DNA of 32,877 nucleotides from Opitutia bacterium (GTDB taxonomy: Bacteria > Verrucomicrobiota > Verrucomicrobiia > Opitutales > Opitutaceae): the NCBI GenBank assembly GCA_947453695.1, contig CANGHW010000052.1:1-32877 (forward strand). Direction: 5' to 3'. The position numbers and the translations under genes were made by a program. Under the pieces are notes generated by a model. It did not search any database. It was not told the DNA's origin and saw only the letters and a list, made by a program, of their open reading frames with translations. Of the stretch, positions 23,941 through 32,877 are shown piece by piece (the first letter of the stretch is position 1; every line of letters starts with the position of its first letter).

Positions 23941-24831
23941 TTGTCCGAATTCCTCCAACAACTGATCAACGGCCTCTCCCTCGGAGCCATCTACGCGCTC
24001 ATCGCGCTCGGCTACACGATGGTTTACGGCGTGCTCCGCTTCATCAACTTCGCACACTCCGATGTGTTCATGGTCGGCTCCTTTATCGGCTACTATCTCG
24101 GTAAACATATCCCCGAGAATACGGTCTGGGGCGGCATTGTCATCCTCCTTGGCGCCATGCTCGGCTGCGCGCTCCTCGGCATGCTCATCGAGCGTCTTGC
24201 TTACCGCCCGCTCCGCGGCGCCGCCACGCTCAACGTCCTCATCACCGCCATCGGCGTCTCCCTCCTGCTCGAATACTCCGGCCAGGTCTTCTTTGGCGCC
24301 ACGCCCCGAACCTTCCCTGCCGTCTTCCCTTCTGCCAACTTCAACTTCGGCAACCTCGTGATCTCGACCAACCAGATCATCGTCATTGCCGTCGCCGCAC
24401 TCCTCATGGTCGGCCTCCAGCTCATCGTTTACCGCACCAAGATCGGCACCGCGATGCGCGCCGTCTCCCTCAACCCGAAGGCCGCCCAGCTCGTCGGCGT
24501 CAACAACGACGTCGTCATCTCCTTCACCTTCGGCCTCGGTTCCGCCCTCGCCGGCGCCGGCGGCATCCTCTACGCGCTTAACTATCCGTCGATCGATCCG
24601 CTCATGGGCGTCATGCCCGGCCTCAAAGCCTTCGTCGCCGCCGTCCTCGGTGGCATCGGCAACATCCCCGGCGCCGCCCTTGGTGGCCTTCTCCTTGGCA
24701 CCGTGGAAACATTCGTGAACGGCAGCCAGTGGTCGACCTACAAGGACGCCATCGCCTTCGCGATCTTGATCATCATCCTCCTCTTCCGCCCCGCCGGCCT
24801 CCTCGGCAAGTTTACCGTGGAAAAAGTCTGA
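23941..24831 (+). CDS. livH: branched-chain amino acid ABC permease LivH
   Basis: A 296-residue inner-membrane permease with about eight helices. Family motifs are clear: QQLINGLSLGAIYALIALGYTMVYGVLRFINFAHSDVFM at the start, then RTKIGTAMRAVSLNPKAAQLVGVNNDVVISFTFGLGSALAGAGG, the EAA-like loop that meets the ATPases, and PGLKAFVAAVLGGIGNIPGAALGG. It forms a heterodimer with LivM. An in-frame TAG 15 bases upstream leaves TTG at 23941 as the only start that fits the family N-terminus. There is no clear Shine-Dalgarno, and a pair of palindromes precedes it. Confidence 0.95.
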   Translation: MSEFLQQLINGLSLGAIYALIALGYTMVYGVLRFINFAHSDVFMVGSFIGYYLGKHIPENTVWGGIVILLGAMLGCALLGMLIERLAYRPLRGAATLNVLITAIGVSLLLEYSGQVFFGATPRTFPAVFPSANFNFGNLVISTNQIIVIAVAALLMVGLQLIVYRTKIGTAMRAVSLNPKAAQLVGVNNDVVISFTFGLGSALAGAGGILYALNYPSIDPLMGVMPGLKAFVAAVLGGIGNIPGAALGGLLLGTVETFVNGSQWSTYKDAIAFAILIIILLFRPAGLLGKFTVEKV

Positions 24832-24834
24832 GCC

Positions 24835-25775
24835 ATGCCTCGCCCGCACCTCTACCTCCTCGCCGCGTTGCTCGCCGCCTTCGGCATCTCGCATTTCTCC
24901 GACCGCATCGATCCCTACCACCTCTATGTGCTAACGGGCATCGGCATCAACATCATCCTCGCCGTTTCCCTGAATCTGGTAAACGGCTACACGGGTCAGT
25001 TCTCCCTTGGCCACGCCGGCTTCATGTCCGTCGGCGCCTACCTCGCCGCCGCCGTCTCGCTCTTCCTCGGACCCAAAATCCTCGGCGACTCCGGCGGCAC
25101 CGCCCTCCAACAGGGATTCATGTTCCTCGCCGCGCTCCTCGCCGGTGGCCTCGGCGCCGCCCTCGCGGGCCTCGCCGTCGGCGTCCCCTCTCTCCGCCTC
25201 AAAGGCGACTACCTCGCCCTCGTCACCCTCGGCTTCGGCGAAATCATCCGCGTGATTTTCCAAAACGTCGAATTCCTTGGCGGCGCCCTCGGCCTCAATG
25301 GCATCCCCGCCTACACTACGATCTTCTGGGTTCTCGCCGTCGTCGCCGTCTCTGTCTTCGTCGTCACCTGCCTTGTCAACTCCACCTACGGCCGCGGCTT
25401 CCTCGCCACGCATGACGACGAGATCGCCTCCGAAGCCGTCGGCCTCAACACCACGCGCTACAAGATCGTCGCATTCGTGATCGGAGCGTTTTTCGCGGGA
25501 ACCGCGGGCGGCCTCTACGGCCACTTCAAGATGACGATCACGCCCACCGGCTTCGATTTCACGAAGAGCATCGAGATCGTCGTCATGGTCATTCTCGGCG
25601 GCATGGGCAACACCCTCGGCGTCATCCTCGCGGCCGTTCTCCTCACCCTCCTCCCTGAGCTGCTCCGCCCGATCGCCGAGTATCGCATGATCATCTACTC
25701 GCTCCTTCTGATCGTCCTCATGCTCGTCCGCCCGCAGGGCCTCTTCAACTTCAAGCTCGGCAAAGCCAAGTCCTG

Positions 25776-25776
<1 letters not shown>
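24835..25776 (+). CDS. livM: branched-chain amino acid ABC permease LivM
   Basis: A 313-residue polytopic permease, partner of LivH. Hallmarks: NIILAVSLNLVNGYTGQFSLGHAGFMSVGAYLAA, GDYLALVTLGFGEIIRVIFQNVEFLGGALGLNGIP, then the cytoplasmic loop STYGRGFLATHDDEIASEAVGLNTTRYKIVAF, and the final helix ending in VRPQGLF. In most relatives the cytoplasmic loop reads GR-x-x-x-A-I-R-x-D-E-x-A-A; here A-I-R is A-T-H, a small deviation. It starts three bases after the livH stop and its own stop overlaps livG (TGATG). Confidence 0.95.
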
Positions 25777-26564
<788 letters not shown>

Positions 26565-26568
26565 GCCG

Positions 26569-27276
26569 ATGCTTTCCGTCTCCGATCTCTCCGTCTCCTA
26601 CGGCGCCATCAGTGCCCTCAGCGGCATTTCCTTCTCCATCCCGCAAGGCGCCATCGTCACGCTCATCGGCGGCAACGGCGCCGGAAAGACCACCACCCTC
26701 CGCACGATCTCCGGCCTCCTCCGCGCCAAGAGCGGCACCGTCACCTTTCTCGGCGAAAATATCTCCGCCCTCGCCCCGCACAAGATCGTCGCCCGCGGCC
26801 TTTGTCACGTCCCCGAGGGCCGGATGATTTTCTCCAACCTCACCGTCGACGAAAACCTCTCGATGGGCGCCTATCTCCAGACTGACGCCGCGCTCATCGC
26901 GAAAAACCGCGACTACGTTTTCAGCATTTTCCCCCGTCTCAAGGAGCGCATCAAGCAGACCGCCGGCACGCTCTCGGGTGGCGAACAGCAGATGCTCGCC
27001 ATCGGCCGTGCCCTTATGGGCAACCCGAAGTTCCTCATGCTCGACGAGCCGTCCCTCGGCATCGCACCCCGCCTCATCAGCACGATCTTTGAGAAGATCG
27101 TGGAGATTAACAAATCCCACGGCATCACAATTCTCCTCGTTGAGCAAAACGCCAACCTCGCCCTCGAGGTCAGCTCTTACGCTTACTGCCTCGAGACCGG
27201 CCGCATCGCGATGGAAGGCGAAAGCAAAAAACTCCGCGCCGACCCTCAGCTCAAAGCCACCTACCTCGGCGGCTGA
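26569..27276 (+). CDS. livF: branched-chain amino acid ABC ATPase LivF
   Basis: A 235-residue ATP-binding subunit, the usual length of LivF. Walker A is GGNGAGKT (34-41), the signature is LSGGEQQMLAIGRALM, Walker B is KFLMLDEPSLGIAP, and the switch His position carries Gln, as usual in LivF (ILLVEQNANLAL). RTISGLLRAKSG and GLCHVPEGRMIFSNLTVDENL are also LivF-like. It starts four bases after the livG stop and ends the operon at a clear terminator. Confidence 0.97.
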   Translation: MLSVSDLSVSYGAISALSGISFSIPQGAIVTLIGGNGAGKTTTLRTISGLLRAKSGTVTFLGENISALAPHKIVARGLCHVPEGRMIFSNLTVDENLSMGAYLQTDAALIAKNRDYVFSIFPRLKERIKQTAGTLSGGEQQMLAIGRALMGNPKFLMLDEPSLGIAPRLISTIFEKIVEINKSHGITILLVEQNANLALEVSSYAYCLETGRIAMEGESKKLRADPQLKATYLGG

Positions 27277-27284
27277 GTGGGAGC

Positions 27285-27308
27285 GCGGGCGTCCCGCCCG
27301 CCATTTTT
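27285..27308 (+). terminator. intrinsic terminator after livF
   Basis: gcgggcg (27285-27291) and cgcccgc (27295-27301) form a perfect 7-base stem with a 3-base loop, followed by ca and five T (27304-27308). It begins eight bases after the livF stop. Its sequence shares gagcgcggg and gtcccgcccg with the first palindrome between binding protein 4 and livH. Confidence 0.85.
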
Positions 27309-27393
27309 CCGAAATAGCCCACGACGTGAGTCGCGGGACTGTCCGACCACCCCTCATTTGCGCGCCTCTGTGTCCCGCACGATTTCTCTCCCC

Positions 27394-30048
27394 ATGCGCT
27401 CCCCTCGCTCTGCCCTGTCGCTCTGCTTCGCCTCCGTCCTATTTCTCCTCCCGCTCTTATTCTCCGCAGCCTCGTCCCACGCTGCCGAGCCCGCCGCCGA
27501 ATCACTCGGCTGGCCCGAAATCACCAAGGAAAACAAACCCTGGACTCGCTGGTGGTGGCCCGGCAGCGGCGTCGATAAAGCCAGCATTACGCGCCAGCTC
27601 GAACAATTTGCTGCCGCCGGCCTCGGTGGCGTCGAGATCACTCCCATCTACGGCGCGAAAGGCTACGAAGACCGCTACATCGACTTCCTCACCCCCAAAT
27701 GGGTCGAAATGCTCGCCCACGTCGGCACCGAAGCGAAACGCCTCGGCCTCGGCGTCGACATGGCCACCGGCACCGGCTGGCCCTTCGGCGGCCCCTGGGT
27801 CACTCCCGCCGACGCCAACACCAAAGCCGTCCTCAAAGACGGCCAGATCGTCGGCGAGCCCACGAAACAACTGGTGAAGCGCCCCGCCCCCGGCGGCGAA
27901 GGTTTCGTCCTCGATCCCTACTCGCCTGACGCACTCGGCCGCTACCTCGCCAAATTCGACGAAGCCTTCGCCGCCGCCAAACTCCCGCGAGGCCTCATCC
28001 GCGGCCAGTTTCACGACTCCTTCGAATACTACGGCGCCAACTGGACCGCGCAGCTCCCCGAGAAATTTCGCGCGATGCACGGCTACGATATCCAGCCCTA
28101 CGCCGGCGCCCTCCTCGCCCGCTCGGCCGCCGACGTCACCACCATCGACCGCGACACCCTCGGCCGCATCAAGAGCGACTACCGCGAAACCCTCGCCCAG
28201 CTCCACCTCGACTACCTCCGCGCCTGGGTGAAATGGTCGCACGATCGCGGCTACCTCGTTCGCAACCAATCCCACGGCGCCCCCGGCAACCTCCTCGACC
28301 TTTACGCCAACGCCGACATCGCCGAGACCGAGATCTTCGGCTCCACGCCCTTCCCCATCCCCGGCCTCCGCCGCGACACCGCCGACATCGCCAACAACAA
28401 CCAAGACCTCCCCGAGTCCCTCGTCGTCCGCATGGCGTCGTCCGCCGCCCACGTGGCCGGCCACAACCTCGCCTCTTCCGAGAGCGCAACTTGGCTCCGC
28501 GATCACTGGAAAGAGTCTCTCGCCTTCGTGAAGCCCGAGCTCGACCGCATTCTCGCCGACGGCATCAACCACATTTTCTACCACGGCGCCGTCTTCTCGC
28601 CACAGGACGCCCCTTGGCCCGGCTGGCTCTTCTACGCCGCGACCCAGTTCAACCCCAACAACACGTGGTGGGATGACTTCGGCGCCCTCAACCGCTACAT
28701 CGCCCGCGTCCAATCCGTCCTCCAGCACGGCACGCCCGACAACGACATCCTCCTCTACTGGCCCTTCGCCGACCTCCTTGATGACGAGTCCGGCACCGTA
28801 AAAATGTTCACGGTTCACAACGTGAAATGGCTCCCCGACCAACCCGTCGGAAAAATCGCCCGCGTGCTCATGGATAAGGGCTACACCTTCGACTACCTCT
28901 CCGACGCCCAGCTCCAGCAAACCCGCACCGAGTCCGGAGCCCTGCTCACCGGCGGCAACACCCGCTACAAAGTGCTCGTCGTCCCCGCCACGCGCCGCAT
29001 GCCCGTCGCGACGCTCCAGAAACTCGCCGCCCTCGCCGCGAGCGGCGCAAAAATCATCTTCGAAAAACTCCCCGAAGACGTCCCCGGCTTCGGCCGCCTC
29101 GCTGAGCGCCGCTCCGATTTTAAAGCCGCCCTCACCGCGCTCACTCCCCGCACAACCATTAACGCCGATATCCTCACTGCTGTCGCACCTCACGCCCGCC
29201 GCGAAGCCCTCGCCGACGCCGGCCTGAGCTTCATCCGCCGAAAGACAACCACCGGGCTGGACTACTTTGTGGTCAACCTCACGAGTAACCCCGTCTCCAA
29301 ACTTTTCCTCAATCCGGCGGTGAGATATTTCGCGTTTCTCGATCCATTGACGGGCCGATTCGGCGCTGCGGAACCATCACCCTTAAGTGGCGTGGGTAGG
29401 ATTGAAATCCGACTCGATCCAGGTGAGTCGATAATTTTACGAGGAATTTCTGAAACGGAATATCGACGGATGCCACCTTGGCACAACTTGGTGCCCTCCC
29501 TCGCTTCTCACTCTCTCAAACCTCCCGCCTCGCCCGTTGCTCCCCTCACCGGCAGCTGGACTATCTCGTTCCTCAAAGGCGGTCCCGAACTCCCGCCCGC
29601 TCTCGAAACTACCGAACTCAAATCGTGGACCGACTTTGGCGGTGACGAAGCCAAACGCTTCGCCGGCACTGCCCGCTATCGCCTCGAATTCTACGCCCCT
29701 GCTGCGGAAGCCGACGAATGGCTACTCGATCTCGGTGATGTCCGTGAGAGCGCCCGCGTCATCCTCAACGGCCAGCCCGTCGTGACTGCATGGAGCATTC
29801 CCTTCCGCGTTCGTATCGCCGCTAGCTTCATCAAACCCGGCAAAAACATCCTCGAACTCGACGTCACCAACCTCGCCGCCAACCGCATCCGCTACATGGA
29901 TCAAAACAAGCTCCCGTGGAAAATCATGCGCGACTCGAATATCGTTAACATTAACTACAAACCTTTCGACGCCAGCGCGTGGCCTCTCACCCCCTCCGGC
30001 CTGCTCGGCCCCGTGACGCTCACCCCGCTGAAATCGCTGCAGCCGTAG
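27394..30048 (+). CDS. secreted GH106-type glycosidase (alpha-L-rhamnosidase-like)
   Basis: An 884-residue enzyme with a signal peptide (MRSPRSALSLCFASVLFLLPLLF, cut near SHA/AE). The opening WTRWWWPGSGVDKASITRQLEQFAAAGLGGVEITPIYG and LGLGVDMATGTGWPFGGPWV are characteristic of GH106, a family of retaining alpha-L-rhamnosidases in Bacteroidota and Verrucomicrobiota. HDSFEYYGANWT and AETEIFGSTPFP contain acidic residues expected near the active site. A C-terminal beta-sandwich (about 700-870, AGTARYRLEFYAPAAEADEWLLDLGDV) is a galactose-binding-like module. The open frame could start at GTG 27277, but that leader runs through the livF terminator, so ATG 27394 is preferred. Codons about 29300-29480 are less C-ending than the remainder. 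Confidence 0.88.
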   Translation: MRSPRSALSLCFASVLFLLPLLFSAASSHAAEPAAESLGWPEITKENKPWTRWWWPGSGVDKASITRQLEQFAAAGLGGVEITPIYGAKGYEDRYIDFLTPKWVEMLAHVGTEAKRLGLGVDMATGTGWPFGGPWVTPADANTKAVLKDGQIVGEPTKQLVKRPAPGGEGFVLDPYSPDALGRYLAKFDEAFAAAKLPRGLIRGQFHDSFEYYGANWTAQLPEKFRAMHGYDIQPYAGALLARSAADVTTIDRDTLGRIKSDYRETLAQLHLDYLRAWVKWSHDRGYLVRNQSHGAPGNLLDLYANADIAETEIFGSTPFPIPGLRRDTADIANNNQDLPESLVVRMASSAAHVAGHNLASSESATWLRDHWKESLAFVKPELDRILADGINHIFYHGAVFSPQDAPWPGWLFYAATQFNPNNTWWDDFGALNRYIARVQSVLQHGTPDNDILLYWPFADLLDDESGTVKMFTVHNVKWLPDQPVGKIARVLMDKGYTFDYLSDAQLQQTRTESGALLTGGNTRYKVLVVPATRRMPVATLQKLAALAASGAKIIFEKLPEDVPGFGRLAERRSDFKAALTALTPRTTINADILTAVAPHARREALADAGLSFIRRKTTTGLDYFVVNLTSNPVSKLFLNPAVRYFAFLDPLTGRFGAAEPSPLSGVGRIEIRLDPGESIILRGISETEYRRMPPWHNLVPSLASHSLKPPASPVAPLTGSWTISFLKGGPELPPALETTELKSWTDFGGDEAKRFAGTARYRLEFYAPAAEADEWLLDLGDVRESARVILNGQPVVTAWSIPFRVRIAASFIKPGKNILELDVTNLAANRIRYMDQNKLPWKIMRDSNIVNINYKPFDASAWPLTPSGLLGPVTLTPLKSLQP

Positions 30049-30069
30049 TCTCGCTACCACCAGAACCGC

Positions 30070-30092
30070 GTGGGGGCAGGCTTTACGCCCAC
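30070..30092. repeat. intergenic palindromic repeat, copy B
   Basis: gtggg and cccac (30070-30074 and 30088-30092) enclose gcaggctttacg. Bases 30073-30089 are identical to 16718-16734. It lies just after the GH106 stop and before the ATG at 30117, and there is no T tract. Confidence 0.7.
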
Positions 30093-30116
30093 CATCCAGA
30101 GCCGCATGTTTCCCGC

Positions 30117-30803
30117 ATGCTTCGGCGTCTCCCCCTCATCCTCACCACCGCCACTCTCCTCATGGCGGCGTCTGCAGAGAAGAAATCCTACCTCGGGCAG
30201 GTTCAGCCCGAGATCCGCCTCACCGACGGCACCCTGTTCAAGCAAGCCCGCATCGTCGACTACTCCATCGAGAAGTCCACTGCGACCATCGCTGAGCCCA
30301 CCCGCATCCGCGTCGTCGCTCTGGACACGCTCCCGCCCGCTCTCCGCGACCAACTCCTCGCCGAAGCCGGCGTCAAACCCGCCACGCCCCCCAAGAACTC
30401 CACTCGCCCCTATACCCGCCCCTCCCAGCCGCCGCTACAAACCCGCGCCGTGTCCTCCCCCGCCGCACCCGTGGCCACCACGACATCGGCCCCCGGGACT
30501 CGTGAACAACTCCTGCAGCAAGCGGCCCTTAACGCCCCCGTGCAGCTCAAGGCTCACCTTATCCACGCCTACGGCCAGCTCGGCAGTCTCGCCACCCAAG
30601 TCATCGAAACTACCGAAGTTCCCGGCTGGCCCCGCATCCGCGTGAGCGGTGAAACCTCGTTCACGGTGAGATCTCCGGGCCAACGCCTGAGTTCGCTGCG
30701 CCAGGAAAAATTTGAGATCGAATACTCCTTCACCGCCGTTGGTGCACTCAAACCGGAGACGATCACTGTAGGCGGAATTTCCCGACCCTTCCTCGAGAAG
30801 TAA
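30117..30803 (+). CDS. secreted protein of unknown function
   Basis: A 228-residue protein with a short signal peptide (MLRRLPLILTTATLLMAASA). Residues about 25-75 form a beta-rich segment, with a possible small OB- or SH3-like fold (YLGQVQPEIRLTDGTLFKQARIVDYS). Residues about 88-130 are Pro/Thr/Ala-rich and probably disordered. The C-terminal region contains RIRVSGETSFTVRSPGQRLSSLRQEKFEIEYSF, strongly beta in character. A longer in-frame opening goes back to 29979 but overlaps the GH106 gene; ATG 30117 gives a proper signal peptide. I recognise no family. Confidence 0.7.
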   Translation: MLRRLPLILTTATLLMAASAEKKSYLGQVQPEIRLTDGTLFKQARIVDYSIEKSTATIAEPTRIRVVALDTLPPALRDQLLAEAGVKPATPPKNSTRPYTRPSQPPLQTRAVSSPAAPVATTTSAPGTREQLLQQAALNAPVQLKAHLIHAYGQLGSLATQVIETTEVPGWPRIRVSGETSFTVRSPGQRLSSLRQEKFEIEYSFTAVGALKPETITVGGISRPFLEK

Positions 30804-30859
30804 TCCATTCGTCACCGTCCAGTCCCGCTGCCGACCCGCACCTCCCGCGCGTCTCCTAC

Positions 30860-32719
30860 ATGTCGATATCCCCAATCTCCGCCGCCACATCCGCCAACCG
30901 CCTGCGCCTCGCGCTCCAGGCCGTCGCACTCGTGGCGCTTGTGCTGATCACCCACAACTATTGCCTCTCGGTTTTGCCCAGTGTGGCCGTGCCGCTTGAT
31001 CGGGAAACCATGCGCGCCGTGCCCGGTGGACGGGCGTATGCCGCTGACTTCGATCACAGTCCCGGCGACTCCAAACTCAACCCCCGCAGCCGCATCACGC
31101 TCACCGAGGACGGACGGCCGCTCGGCACCAAGCGGCGGATGCCCGCGCTCACGAACGCCGAAGGGAGCGGCTCGTGGAGCCATGTCGCGGGCCGGATTTT
31201 TTTCTCCGCCACTGACAACTCGGATCCCCGCACCAACGGACGCCTCTACGAGGCCCACTCGCCCGTGCTTTACTCCCGCACTGTGGGCTACGGAGCCATC
31301 GTCGCGCTCTTGGCTGCCTCCTACTGGTTGCGCCGCGGCGCAACCTTTCCTCTTGCCCCACCTCCCGATCCGATCTCGACATCGACCGCCGCAACACCCC
31401 GCACACCCTGGCTAAACTACGCGCTGGCCGGGTTCGTCTTCCTCGCGGGTCTCTATCTGGCCACCGGCACCCTCGCCCCCTACGCCAACACGCTGATACC
31501 CAATTGGGACCCGGCGACGGGCTACCTCTACAACATAGACCATCCATTTCATCGCGCGATCTTCGCGCTGGTGGACGGCGAACCGCGCGCCGCCTGGGAA
31601 GAGTCTATGTTGCTGCGTCGGATCCTCTACGGTGTGATGGCCTGGCCTTGGATGAAGAGCCTCGGCTACGAATTAGGCGGCGTCCTGTTTAACTTGGTCA
31701 TCAACCTCGCCGGCTTCGCCGCCGGCATCGCGATGGTCCGTCGCCACGTTGGTGAGCGCGGCGCAATATTGGCCGCGTGGCTGCTCGCGCTCTACCCGGG
31801 CGCCGCTTACTGGGTCGGACAACCCTACGCCTATGCCCTGATTTTCCCCTTCAGTATCGCCGCGTTTTGGATCCTGCTCGAGTTGCCCGGTGCTCGCGGC
31901 GGCCGCCTCGGCCTGCTTTCGCTGGCACTCGGTGTGATCTACACCAGCTACGATCTTCACGCCTACTTCTTGCCCGCCACTGTGCTGTTGCTCGTGTGGC
32001 ACCGCCGCCCCGCTGCCGCGACCCTCAGCGTCGGCCTCCAAATTCTTCCACTCGGAATCTGGCTCTGGGTGCTCCAATACCTCGTCCGCGTCCCGCTGGA
32101 AAACAGCAACACGACCGTCTACCGCCAGCTCCTCGATTCCTTCTTCAACCCCGGCGCGTTCGGCGATCTCTTCTCCCGTCTGGCCGTCCTGCCCGAGACC
32201 GCCGCCGATGTTTTCTTCGGGGCCAACTTCCTTTTCTTGCCAATCCTCGCCATTGCGGCCTGCGCTTTGGATGTTTCGTGGTCTGCGTTCATGCGCCCGC
32301 GCGCGGTCCCGGTCTTGCTGCTGGTCAGTGCCGCGCTGTTTGCGTTCTGCAATCTCCCGCCGCCGCATTCGGGACAATGGAACCTGAGCGGCTCCTGGAT
32401 CGCGCGCTTTTACCAGCCGGTCTTTCCCGCACTTATTTTGGCCCTGGCTTGGTGGTGGCAGGATTTGCTTCCAGCCCCCAAGGGCGCGCGCCGGGCGCGT
32501 CTCGTCCTCATCGTGGTCCTTTCGGCGGGCAACGCGTTGGTCTGCTTCGGACCCGCCTTCGGACTTCGCCTGCCGATCGCGGAGACCGCCTTCTACCGCT
32601 TCTACGATCACACCGATAGCCACTGGCTCTACGAGCAGAACCTGCGGGACTTCGGCCGCCGCCCCATCGGGTTTCCGCGCCCCCGTCCAGCGGCTCCGTC
32701 TGCATCGCTGACTCGCTAA
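30860..32719 (+). CDS. large polytopic membrane protein, GT-C-like at best
   Basis: A 619-residue protein with an N-terminal helix (about 17-38), an extracytoplasmic domain of about 100 residues (41-140), then ten or more hydrophobic helices. The repeated Pro- and Trp-rich membrane segments, the lumenal loop NWDPATGYLYNIDHPFHR and the LLALYPGAAYWVGQPYAYAL region recall GT-C-type glycosyltransferases or dolichyl-phosphate-mannose-type transferases, but no definite acidic catalytic pair can be assigned. The function is therefore open. The stop overlaps the end of the convergent gene by four bases. It does not look like part of the preceding transcription unit. Confidence 0.75.
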   Translation: MSISPISAATSANRLRLALQAVALVALVLITHNYCLSVLPSVAVPLDRETMRAVPGGRAYAADFDHSPGDSKLNPRSRITLTEDGRPLGTKRRMPALTNAEGSGSWSHVAGRIFFSATDNSDPRTNGRLYEAHSPVLYSRTVGYGAIVALLAASYWLRRGATFPLAPPPDPISTSTAATPRTPWLNYALAGFVFLAGLYLATGTLAPYANTLIPNWDPATGYLYNIDHPFHRAIFALVDGEPRAAWEESMLLRRILYGVMAWPWMKSLGYELGGVLFNLVINLAGFAAGIAMVRRHVGERGAILAAWLLALYPGAAYWVGQPYAYALIFPFSIAAFWILLELPGARGGRLGLLSLALGVIYTSYDLHAYFLPATVLLLVWHRRPAAATLSVGLQILPLGIWLWVLQYLVRVPLENSNTTVYRQLLDSFFNPGAFGDLFSRLAVLPETAADVFFGANFLFLPILAIAACALDVSWSAFMRPRAVPVLLLVSAALFAFCNLPPPHSGQWNLSGSWIARFYQPVFPALILALAWWWQDLLPAPKGARRARLVLIVVLSAGNALVCFGPAFGLRLPIAETAFYRFYDHTDSHWLYEQNLRDFGRRPIGFPRPRPAAPSASLTR

Positions 32720-32877
32720 TTGGCCCGGGGTGGAGGCGCCTGCCGGCACGCCAGCAAATCCACATGCTTCAACCCGGTGACGCGGACGCTCAATTCCTCC
32801 AGTGCCCGCCGATCCAGCGGCTTCATGGTATCAGCCTCGAAAATCCCGAATCCGCGCTCGGCCAGAAACGCCACCAA
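32716..32877 (-). CDS. C-terminus of a gene entering from the right, unknown
   Basis: On the - strand the frame is open from the window edge (32877) to a TAG at 32718-32716, giving 53 residues. It includes LAERGFGIFEADTMKPLDRRALEELSVR and ends in GLKHVDLLACRQAP. The pattern 'L-x-x-x-G-F-x-x-F ... D-L-L-A-x-R' is seen at the ends of some FkbM-type methyltransferases, but 53 residues are too few to assign a family. The stop overlaps that of the membrane protein gene. Confidence 0.55.
   Translation of the reverse strand: MVAFLAERGFGIFEADTMKPLDRRALEELSVRVTGLKHVDLLACRQAPPPRAN

Noticed and set aside
27277-27393. A GTG start that would lengthen the GH106-like protein by 39 residues
   Set aside because: The extension is encoded by the livF terminator palindrome and lacks signal-peptide character. 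ATG 27394 gives a proper signal peptide.

Overview
The window is a GC-rich, gene-dense bacterial chromosome segment. It most resembles a Verrucomicrobiota genome of the Opitutaceae type. This rests on gene content (PL10 pectate lyase, GH106-type rhamnosidase, several livK-like binding proteins, CHASE3 and PAS kinases with Rcp1-like regulators), on C-ending codons, and on short GC-rich palindromes scattered between genes. The taxonomic call is inference. No rRNA, tRNA, CRISPR array, transposase or phage gene was seen.

Layout. 1-1436: the 3' part of a TPR protein and a small coiled-coil protein, closed by a clear terminator. 1556-2482 (-): an HDOD signalling protein. 2483-2831: a 349-base gene-free region with several perfect inverted repeats. 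2832-10671: six signal-transduction genes, namely a receiver-kinase with a degenerate second receiver, a NarL-type regulator, a CHASE3-PAS kinase, an Rcp1-like receiver, a CheY-like receiver and a large hybrid kinase. Three of the junctions have 4-base stop/start overlaps. 10849-12615: a small membrane protein and a PL10 pectate lyase. 12765-15790: a POT peptide transporter, an unusual small membrane-anchored protein, a SugE/Gdx-type SMR exporter and a 2OG-Fe(II) oxygenase. 15908-17737: a Gly-rich lipoprotein, a small basic protein and a protein that aligns with SeqA. 17805-18926 (-): an LptF/LptG-type permease. 19134-27276: a branched-chain amino acid-type ABC operon with four tandem binding-protein genes before livH, livM, livG and livF. 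27394-30048: a GH106-like glycosidase. 30117-32719: a secreted unknown and a polytopic membrane protein. 32716-32877 (-): the end of a further gene.

How the genes fit together. The ABC operon would feed several binding proteins into one permease/ATPase engine. The pectate lyase and GH106 enzyme suggest use of plant pectin and rhamnose-containing polysaccharide, and the POT and LIV systems suggest amino acid and peptide uptake. The signalling block looks like a phosphorelay whose only visible DNA-binding output is the NarL-type regulator.

The items most worth a second look are the SeqA-like protein (17225-17737), the four-binding-protein operon with palindromes inside and between its genes (one encodes part of a signal peptide), the structured region 2483-2831, and the receiver-kinase whose second receiver has lost its phospho-acceptor Asp.
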